Origin: Antedon mediterranea | Taxonomy: Eukaryota > Echinodermata > Crinoidea > Comatulida > Antedonidae | DNA length: 64,000 bases | Direction: 5' to 3' | Assembly (NCBI RefSeq): GCF_964355755.1 | Contig: NC_092671.1 | Coordinates: forward strand, 23,703,070-23,767,069 | Translations under genes and position numbers: made by a program | The notes under the pieces: model-generated | The model's database searches: none | What the model was told of the DNA's origin: nothing | What the model saw: only the letters and a program-made list of their open reading frames with translations | Shown here: piece by piece, positions 56,345-64,000 of the stretch | Position numbering within the stretch: the stretch's first letter is position 1 | Layout: every line of letters starts with the position of its first letter

Positions 56345-56381
56345 GCACTGATGAAGGGCTAGTGTTGCCCGAAAGCTCTGC
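56345..56381 (+). ncRNA. Putative minimal hammerhead ribozyme in Penelope 3' region, copy 2
   Basis: Identical over the core to 55125-55161, followed by the same CTAACTTTTCTGGCTGTTTA and TCCATTGAGATCCAG sequence as copy 1. It then continues into CACTGATACCCACAGCATTG, which in copy 1 is present only as an inverse segment. Confidence 0.45.
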
Positions 56382-56964
56382 TAACTTTTCTGGCTGTTTA
56401 CTTTATCGTTTTGATTTAGCTTTTCGCTTTTTATTTTTGTATCTCCATTGAGATCCAGCCACTGATACCCACAGCATTGTCATTTTTTTCAGTAATTTGC
56501 CTTTGGATTTATATATATATATATATATAAACCAAACAAAAGTAAGGATAACAATGAAATAGTTATTATTATTAGAAATAATTGTATTAATCTGTTGAAG
56601 ATGAAATGAATAAATAGTGGTTAACGCCACAAAAGAGAAAAGAAAAACTCGCTTCGGTTGCGTACCACCTAGGTCATGTCCACAGATGGTTCTCGAATAC
56701 ACAGAAATGTCAGCGTAAAAATGGCGATTTCAAATGTACGTACCGCAGGACTATAAATACATTGTCGTTTTCAGAAACGAACAAATAGACAGGATGATTA
56801 ATGTAGTCAACTAATACCAATAATTATAAATTGTTCCTGACACCTTTTTAAAATAGCCTAAAAAGTCTGGACAATCTTTTTGGAATTTGTCGGTGAGAAA
56901 AATCACCCTTTTCCTAAAATCATATTCTTCATGACATGCTAATAACCCTTATGTAGGCCTATTA

Positions 56965-58290
56965 TTAAATATAGAAAAAATGATTTGTTTTCGGACTGAT
57001 ATTTTTACACCATTTTGTCCAAGTATCTACGAATGTAATTTTTTTGATGATGTGTAGATAACACTAAATCAGATGAAGGGAATGTTTAATCACTTTAGTC
57101 ATGGCAAGTTCCTCGTCTGATCCAAACATAAGTGAATTCCCGCCAATCTGTGAATCACCAATTCCATCAATAAGTTTGCCCTAAAGATGAGAAAGAAACC
57201 GGAGCATTACTGGATGTAAATGTTTGCCTTTACGCATTAAGTTCTTGTTATGGTATACAGTTGTTACATAACAAGGTCCTAAGTTAAATGTTCTGTCGAT
57301 TCCAAGTACAGACGGGCTTGTTGCAAAATTGTTTAATGTCCTGCAATTGTTCATTGAAATATAAGATTACGGATGGAAGGGAGGAGGAGGAGCGGAAATA
57401 CTGGCGTAATGAAGTATAACATGATTGGAATTTTAATAGGAAGAGAAGAAAGAAGGCTGGGGGCCGCGGTATCAAAATTAGATATTTTAATTATCCGCCA
57501 ATACGACACCTATATATTATTTTACACAGTTAACGTACTTAAACCATAATATGCCTATCATAGCTATGTATATCCCTCTCATTTGGAAGTTAACTTTAGC
57601 TGATAATACCTTTAAAAAACGCATTACAAACATCGTACACTGTCCAAGTGATATAAACAATCTAAAAAATCTGGCAGTCGCTGAATACATCGGGGTCCAA
57701 CCAGGAAAATGTGAGCCACATGGTAATTCCAAAAAGAGGAACCAAGAATTCTTAGGACATCTGAAACAACGCGTAAACAAATTTAACAATTCGTTACCAC
57801 TGCAACACCGAGAGAAGTTTAATAACAAATGGTATTAAATGATGCCGATTGCAACCCGCCGAGAGACCTTATACAGGTACAAAACATCAAGCATACCGAG
57901 ACCATCAAATTGCATCCAAACCAACATAGAAAGAACACGGCAGAAGACGACATCCAAACACTGTTATGTATAAATATAGAAAAAATGATTTGTTTTCGGA
58001 CTGATATTTTTACACCAATTTTGTCCAAGTATCTACGAATGTTATTTTTTAGATGATGTGTACTTAACACTAAATCAGATGAAGGGAATGCTTGTTTAAT
58101 CGCATGGCAAGTTCCTCGTCTGATCCAAACATAAGTGAATTCCCGCCAATCTGTAAATCACCAATTCCATCAATAAGTTTGCACTGAAGATGAGAAAGAA
58201 ACCGGTGGTAGGCCTACGTTGTTTTGGCCATCCCAATGTAAAAAAAAAACCGGACCGGAGCATTACTGGATGTAAATGTTTGCCTTTTTA
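56965..58290 (+). repeat. Direct repeat of about 280 bp flanking a pseudogene
   Basis: Segments 56968-57245 and 57975-58285 share AAAAAATGATTTGTTTTCGG, GTCCAAGTATCTACGAATG, GGCAAGTTCCTCGTCTGATC and GAGCATTACTGGATGTAAAT. Copy 2 has an insertion near 58205-58250. Between them lie a copy of the AACGTT host repeat (57360-57545) and the pseudogene at 57551. Confidence 0.75.
57551..58056 (+). pseudogene. Unidentified frameshifted coding remnant
   Basis: The frame from 57551 reads IVHCPSDINNLKNLAVAEYI, KCEPHGNSKKRNQEFLGHLK, then HREKFNNKW. After a one-base shift near 57829 it continues as VLNDADCNPPRDLIQVQNIK and KHTETIKLHPNQHRKN..., to a stop at 58056. Continuity without an intron across the shift suggests a reverse-transcribed or transposon-borne protein. 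The final part overlaps the duplicated segment at 57975. I do not recognise the family. Confidence 0.4.
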
Positions 58291-58594
58291 GACTATTTTA
58301 AAAAGGTGTCAGAAACAATTTATAATTTTTTTTTTTTCTCTTTTGTGGCGTTAACCACTATTAAGTTAATTTCATTCTCAAATGATCAATACAATGATAT
58401 TACACTTCATCCAAATATAATATTCCCTTATTATTCAGATTTTTTTTCCAGTCATTTTCTTGTACTTTCTTTTATCTTTTATACGATTTGATCGAAACAG
58501 TTCGGTCAGTTATATATATAGGCCTATAAATATATTCGATCTTGATATCTAAAAAATCAGATATCTGAGATCTGAGTTTCTAGTAGGCACCCGT

Positions 58595-58962
58595 TAAGCG
58601 TGGTTCCCACTAGCGACGCAACGCAAGGACGTAACGCAACGAAAGTGAATTGACCAATCACAAGCGATGGCTTATTCGCTTGTGATTGCTAAAGCGTGGT
58701 TCCCACTAGCGACGCAACACAAGGACGTAACGCAACGCAAGTGAATTCACCAATCACAAGCGATGGCTTATTCGCTTGTGATTGCTAACTGTCTATAACT
58801 TCGCTTTTCATATTGGTTAAAACGCTTGCGTTGCGTTTACGTCCTTGCGTTACGTTCTAGTGAGAACCAAGCTTTACTGTCTATAACTTCGCTTGTCATT
58901 GGTTAAAACAATTGCGTTGCGTTTACGTCCTTGCGTTACGTTCTAGTGGGAACCAAGCTTTA
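58595..58962. mobile_element. MITE with AAGC(G/T)TGGTTCCCACTAG inverted ends and internal duplication
   Basis: Left: TAAGCGTGGTTCCCACTAG at 58595, repeated at about 58690 (AAAGCGTGGTTCCCACTAGC). Right: inverse CTAGTG(G/A)GAACCAAGCTTTA at about 58855-58875 and again at 58943-58962. Inside, CGCAAGGACGTAACGCAACG pairs with its inverse, and AATCACAAGCGATGGCTTAT / TTCGCTTGTGATTG forms an inner hairpin. Both arms are duplicated, so the element is a dimer-like nested foldback about 165 bp upstream of the ALIX start. Confidence 0.75.
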
Positions 58963-58984
58963 TTATCCCGTGATAATTTTTCAG

Positions 58985-59127
58985 CAGATGATGATGCCCA
59001 TGAGTCACAACATAAATGACGTCATTTGACTGTCTCAACACTCCCGAATCGACCCTATCACACAATAGAGCCTCGCGACCGTACTCTGGCCTGGACTGAC
59101 TGGCGAGTCCGCGTCTAAAAGAGCAAA
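58985..59127 (+). promoter_or_regulatory. Putative ALIX promoter / 5' UTR with AP-1 and CRE sites
   Basis: A consensus AP-1 site TGAGTCA lies at 59001-59007 and a palindromic CRE, TGACGTCA, at 59017-59024, about 104 bp upstream of the ATG. No TATA box is seen. The stretch 59040-59110 is less A/T-rich than its surroundings, as expected for a promoter-proximal region. Confidence 0.5.
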
Positions 59128-59336
59128 ATGGCTGCGTTTATTTCAGTTCCTTTAAAGAATAGTCAGGAGGTTAACCTTGTTCCACCATTGAAGAAGTTCA
59201 TTCAACGTACATACAATAAAGATGGCGGTTCTGATGAAGATACTATTCAGGCCTTAACCGATTTAAATACACAGAGAATTAATGCTGTTTGTCGAAAACT
59301 AGACAAACATGAAAACTCGATTGACACTCTTCAACG
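59128..59336 (+). CDS. PDCD6IP: ALIX (programmed cell death 6-interacting protein), first coding exon
   Basis: ALIX is an ESCRT-associated cytosolic scaffold that binds CHMP4 through its N-terminal Bro1 domain and acts in multivesicular body sorting, cytokinetic abscission and membrane repair. The exon encodes MAAFISVPLKNSQEVNL, PLKKFIQRTYN and, near its end, LDKHENSIDTLQR. These correspond to the start of the Bro1 domain (animal ALIX begins M-A-(T/A)-FISV-x-LK...PL-x-KFI-x-x-TY and has LDKHE...L-x-RY about 65-70 residues in). The donor is CG|GTACGT at 59336/59337, leaving phase 2. Reading past it runs into non-homologous sequence. The next Bro1 exon is not found before 64000, so intron 1 exceeds 4.6 kb and contains LINE fragments. 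The ATG context, AAAATGG, is good. Confidence 0.9.
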
Positions 59337-61255
59337 GTACGTATCAATTGGAAACAGTCATATATATAGAGAGTCAAGCGGCGGTGGAGACACCACCGGC
59401 GATCGGGTGCGAGACAATCGGGTTTGTTTTAGTCTTGGTTCGGCCCGTTCGTGATAGGTGTGTAGGTTCAGCTAAGCCCATAATGGATATATATGATGCT
59501 AGTCTAGGCCAAAACATCTTTGTCTTATGCCGATTGTTAGTTGCGAAACTGCAGTAGCGCCGTTGTAGGCAAGGCCTAGGCTATGTAGCCTAGGAGGTTT
59601 ACGATTAAATCGGTCGCGATAAAATCAACTTCCGGTATTTTGTATGGCGCGCCGCTAGAGTTATAATACGTTTGATGATATCGGTCACGTTTGAAATCGG
59701 TCGCTCTATTTTGTATGGAGCGAGATGCAAGCGAGAAGGATATACATTTTTTTTTTCGTTTATATAGGCCTACCTAGATTTAATTGATATTTTTTGGGAA
59801 CTAGGCCTAGGCTAGGCCTATATTATTTATGTGGATATTTTTTATTTGGTTAATAAATATTATCTAGGCTAGGCCTAATTAAATTTTTATTTTATTTTAC
59901 AGGTCTCGGAAAAAGATCTGTCTTTCAAAATATTATATTATATTAGGCATATAATATGTTTACTCTATATTAGGGATACCGAGAGCTGACTCCATTTTCA
60001 TTACCACGATTAAACAGCGCGCACGTTACTATGCGCGCAATGTCATTGACGCGGTGTTTTTTTACTTTGGTAAACACTTTTTATTAGGTAATTGTTCTGA
60101 AAATAAATTAATTATAAATATATCATTTTGAGTATATATTTATTTACCTATTATTCTATAAGATCAAGTATTTTTTATTTCCATTTCATTCAACCAAAAA
60201 TGTGAATATAGTGGTTAAAAGATCGTTATCGCCTAGCGCGTATAGCTTTTGTTTACTACAAAACCCTCGGAAGGCTCAATGACCTACCATTTCAACCTTA
60301 TTTTTGTAGTTGAGCCTCTTATGACCTCAAAATGTTTTTTATTCCTACACCAAGATAATATAGTTCCACATACCATGTGCTTGTTACTAAGAAAAATATT
60401 AATTTTAACTGCTAAAAAAACAATTTTATCCCGATATGAGGCCTTTATGATTCGAATATTTCATAGTAACAACCCATATACCATAAAAAATATCCGTTTA
60501 GTCCATTTTTTAAATAATTTTTGAAAAATTCCGAGGGGCTCAACTACAAAAACGCCATTTTATGGTATGATGTCATCGCAAGCCAATCAAACCTCCGCAT
60601 TTGACCGCTCCGCAAGTCTCACGGTTGAACGATTTTGGATTCTCGCCCTTTGATTGGTTGACGCGATTCAACACACAGCGGAATAATTTTCTCGCGAGTG
60701 CCGTGAAGTCACATGGTGTCAGGCCTGTCCAATTACACAGGAAAATAATGCATTGAAATTCTTCGAACGAGGTTAAATAAACACTCTTTTTTATATAATA
60801 AATAAGTAATATCATATTTTATTGAATTTTACAATGTTGATATATAAAATATGTTACTTAAAATCGTGATTTTATATAATTATTTTTACGAAAAATGACT
60901 AGTTCATACAATTGTCGACTGAGGGCGCAATTTGTTTACATCGTTCGTGGCTAAAAACGATCATTTTCGGCGATGTTTTAAACCCTATATTTCGAAAACT
61001 ACAAGTCATATTTTCATAATTCTTTCTTTATTATAATATTGATACAAAATACTAACAGGCAATGTATAATTTGTTTGAAAAATATTAACTTTTAATTTTA
61101 CATCGTTATCCCTATCTATATATGTACTGTAATTGATATATTATATAGATAATAATTTTAATATACGTCTGTCTTTTATTATGCAAACAATTACTGTACG
61201 TAAAAGAGACACATTTTTTTAAAAACAATAATTTTTACAATGTATAACGTGTAAG
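59337..61255 (+). other. ALIX intron 1, proximal part
   Basis: No exon is visible. A pair of blocks, CCCTCGGAAGGCTCAA...TTTTTGTAGTTGAGCCTC (60265-60320) and CCGAGGGGCTCAACTACAAA (60532-60551), is in inverse orientation and probably bounds a small foldback of about 290 bp. At 60915-60985 a segment resembles the inverse of 10440-10555 (TTTACATCGTTCG). Confidence 0.5.
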
Positions 61256-61260
61256 GACTT

Positions 61261-62690
61261 TTTATTGATCTTTCTAAGGCTTTTAACACAATTGGTCATG
61301 ATATTCTTTTATTTAAGTTATCCCATTATGGTACAGTATTCGAGGGTTTGCATTAAATTTGTTTAAAAGTTACTTAGCAAATCGTTCTCAATGTACTAGA
61401 TACTCAAACTACCTATCTCATTTTTCATCAGTCACATGCGGTGTCCCCCAAGGCTCTCTATTAGGTCCTCTTTTATTTATTTTATACATTAATGATTTAT
61501 ATCGATGCTCTAATCTTCTCTCGTTTTTTCTCTATGCAGTTGACAAAACCTTTCTATTCTTCTCCAAATATCCAATCTCTTTTTGATGATCTAAATACCA
61601 ACTTAATGTACGTGTCCATTTATTTTTCCAGTAACAAGTTATCTATTAATTATAAAAAGTGCAGCTTTTTTCTTTTTCGGAGTCCCCAAAAAGACCGATT
61701 TATTAACACTACGCCACATAAGATTTTGATTGACAATTGTGATATTCCATGTGTTGAAGGAGCAAAGTTTCTAGGTGTTTATCTCGATAGTGGTCTAAAC
61801 ATGGAAAACTCACATTAAAGAAATCGAGAACAAAACTTCCAAGAGCCTTGGTGTCATTTTTTAGACTCATTCATTCCCCTGAATATCCTTTGTATTATTT
61901 ACTGTTCTTTAATTCTTCCCTGTCTGAGCTATTGTATGAGCTAATACTTAACCTACCAATCTCTTCAAACTTCACATTATACAAAAAAAGGCTACTCACA
62001 TTAAATCTGGCGTTCCACCCTGGTCTCATTCTTCTCTTTTCTTTTCGTGTACTCATCAATAAATTTCCTTCTTCCTAAAGCATCTGTGTAATCTGTTCAC
62101 CCCAAATTCTGTTCGTCACTCGTACTGTACAAGAAACCAATCTAAGATTCATATACCGAAACATCGCACTAATTATTTTCAACATAACATAAGATTTTCT
62201 GGCTCCAATTTATGGAATAATTTACCTTCTGACATCGGCAACTCTATTTCAAAGAAAGCGTTTTCCTCCAAACTCAAGAATTACCTTATTGAAAAGTATT
62301 ACATTTTTTTATTTTTTCTTTTAATTATTTACGATTCTCTTTTTACAGTCTTTTGTCAGGATTTGATCAGTTTTCTTTCTGTTGATCGTATTTTCCACCT
62401 ATTAGTGTCTTGTCATGTCCCTGTTTATACGTCCTGAATTTTGAATTTAGTTATTTTAAAATGGTATTTAAATAGTCTTTATCACCTTTGTCTGTAAATA
62501 GGCTGACCTGCCTCAAGATTTCTATCTTATTGGGCACTGCCTACTTTCTTTTATTGATTACTTTATACTTTTTAATCATAATATTTATAATTCTTGACTT
62601 GTTATATACTTTACCTGAATACATTATGTTTACATCATTTTCTTGAAGGAAGACAATAAATGTTAAGTTGAAATTGAAATATAAAATTAA
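61261..62690 (+). mobile_element. CR1/Jockey-type LINE remnant with RT and 3' tail
   Basis: From 61261: FIDLSKAFNTIGHDILLFKL (RT motif A region), LFKSYLANRSQC, SSVTCGVPQGSLLGPLLFIL (motif B) and FFLYAVDKTFLF. In the last, the catalytic YADD is altered to YAVD, so it would be dead. After frameshifts, NKLSINYKKCSFFLFRS and GAKFLGVYLDSGLN follow (RT thumb region, normally KT-x-xM(L/I)F...KFLGV-x-(L/I)D). Downstream is a degraded C-terminus to about 62300 and a 3' UTR ending in TTGAAATTGAAAT at 62669-62681. 5'-truncated at motif A. Confidence 0.82.
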
Positions 62691-62892
62691 ATGTTTGAAC
62701 AAGAAAAACTGTACTTATGGCTATTTATTTATCAAACCCTACCCAAAATTGTTTAATAATCTAGAATAGAACTCAGTATTTTGTTAACTTGTGTACGTAC
62801 ATATTCATGGCTATTATAAACATGTGCATAACGATGCTTAAAGTGGAGCTTCACTCAGACTTTCTCAGCTTATATTGTTTAAATATGTTTAA

Positions 62893-63640
62893 TTGAAAGT
62901 GATTACATTTGAATATTCAGTGCCAGCATATGATAACTTTTCCATCGAGGGCCTATATCCACACTGTAGTATTAACTCTGACTGTTATGTAAAAGTAAAC
63001 TGGGACAAAGTATCAACAAATGATATCGATAAATGTTGTATGATTACTGACCAACTTTTGAGTAGACTTAATGTAAGTAGTGAAGGTTTTACTTGCTCTC
63101 ATGACAAATGTTTGAATGAGGAGCATATCAATAAAATAGAAGCTGTATAATGATGTTGTTTAGTGCCTTCAACAAGCATCTGATATTGCCTTCAATAACT
63201 CAAAAAGGGGAAAGAATAATAATGCACATATCGTTCCTGGATGGAATGACCATGTCTCGGATTTACACAGTATTGCTAGAGAAGCCTTCTTGTTTTGGAA
63301 AGAGAATGGTAAACCTAGAAATGATCCATTATATGCAGCAATGAAAACATCTCGCTCTAGATTCAAATTACCTCTTAGAACTTAGAACTAATGAAAACCA
63401 ATCAGAGCAGATTCTATGGCCCAATCGTTTACTCAAAATGATTATCAATCTTTCTGGAAACAGATTAAAAAATCTAAAACCAACTCTATACTTTCCAACT
63501 CAATTGATCAGGCTAAAGGTGAAGATGAAATTTGTGAACAATGGGCTAATCATTATGAATCATTATTTAATTGTATCTCTGATGTTTCCAATGAAAATGA
63601 TATGATATGTTATACATGCATACGACTGTTTATGTACTAA
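62893..63640 (+). mobile_element. LINE fragment: endonuclease-RT linker
   Basis: Three broken frames together give YDNFSIEGLYPHCSINSDCY, then WDKVSTNDIDKCCMITDQLL, VPGWNDHVSDLHSIAREAFL, FWKENGKPRNDPLYAAMKTS, NDYQSFWKQIKKSKTNSI and AKGEDEICEQWANHYESLFN. (V/I)PGWN-(D/E)-x-(V/L)...AR-x-AFL-x-W-x-x-x-GKPR...M-K-x-(S/T)R-x-x-FK and the later FWK...W-x-x-(H/Y)F-x-x-LFN are the conserved linker between the APE endonuclease and RT in a common family of animal non-LTR elements. It appears to end near 63640 without RT motifs. Confidence 0.72.
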
Positions 63641-64000
63641 TTCTTTGCAAATTAATGATTTTATTAATGAAAGCACTCAGAAACTGAGTGAAGTACTTGG
63701 CAAAATATATCCACTGATGACTCGGAGCATGTTGAAAGATACATTTTTTTGTCTTAGGTATTAGCTTTACATTGTTACAATCCTGCTGGGGTTAATAATT
63801 TGTTTAAATAATTTTTGGATACAAACAACTCCGGCATTGCAACAATGACCTTTCTAAAATCAAGATTGACCAGAATAATTATCGAGGAGTGTCTTGAAGC
63901 TGTGCCGATTTGCGGCGCCTCTGCCTTAACCCATGTAGTAAGCTTAAACGCTTGACCAGTCGACTAATGTTTTGGTCCATATCAAAGAATATGCCCATGT
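63641..64000 (+). other. Interval without recognisable gene
   Basis: No coding or repeat structure that I can support. It presumably continues ALIX intron 1. Confidence 0.4.

Noticed and set aside
56403-56702. 99-codon minus-strand frame
   Set aside because: It spans the Penelope 3' end and a TA microsatellite; no domain.
61359-61586. Functional reverse transcriptase
   Set aside because: The catalytic aspartate pair is altered (YAVD instead of YADD) and the frame is broken downstream.
1-64000. Bacterial operons, rRNA genes, viral genomes
   Set aside because: Introns, polyadenylation signals, LINEs and SINEs show animal nuclear DNA; no rRNA or viral structural genes were recognised.

Overview
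This window is animal nuclear DNA, about two-thirds A+T. It has spliced exons, non-LTR and Penelope-like retroelements, Helitrons, tRNA-type repeats and many short inverted-repeat DNA transposons. The repeat mix and the recurring AGGCCTAGGCCT-type motifs suggest a marine invertebrate, perhaps an echinoderm or other invertebrate deuterostome. That placement is inference.

There is little host coding sequence. The one confident cellular gene is the first coding exon of ALIX/PDCD6IP (59128-59336, +). It has AP-1 and CRE consensus sites about 100 bp upstream, and its remaining exons lie beyond the window. At the left edge a three-exon minus-strand gene of an uncharacterised Cys/His-rich family (1-1235) has splice junctions that agree in phase. 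A degenerate relative of that protein lies inside a 4.7 kb DNA transposon at 11-15.7 kb. Further candidate exons of unknown genes occur at 23.1 kb (-), 25.2-25.5 kb (-), 28.4 kb (-) and 29.8-30.1 kb (+).

Layout: 0-1.2 kb gene; 3.8-5.6 kb foldback element with a Penelope C-terminus; 7.4-9.1 kb cluster of TTAA-flanked MITEs and a TA-flanked foldback; 9.7-10.8 kb GATCGTC/GATTCGGCCC elements; 11.0-15.7 kb DNA transposon with its empty site preserved in a paralogue at 34.9 kb; 15.8-18.4 kb LINE, TTAA element and Penelope fragment; 19.3-20.5 kb direct repeat and a tRNA-bearing repeat; 21.3-22.7 kb AACGTT satellite; 23-31 kb candidate exons, SINE, LINE ends and foldbacks; 31.5-34.7 kb tandem Helitrons; 34.8-35.3 kb inverted Penelope pieces; 38.0-40.6 kb long-TIR element; 41-43.7 kb LINE remnants; 45.2-49.3 kb second AACGTT satellite of about 200-bp units; 50.5-51.5 kb LINE; 51.7-53.1 kb foldback; 53.5-56.5 kb Penelope element with ribozyme-like motifs flanking a tandem tRNA-bearing array; 57-59 kb duplication, pseudogene and MITE; 59.1 kb ALIX; 61.3-63.7 kb two LINE fragments.

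The most unusual signals are three. The two AACGTT satellites carry opposite ends of what may be a single TA-flanked element. The tRNA-bearing tandem array is bracketed by hammerhead-like Penelope ends. A roughly 120-bp module recurs in several unrelated foldback elements.
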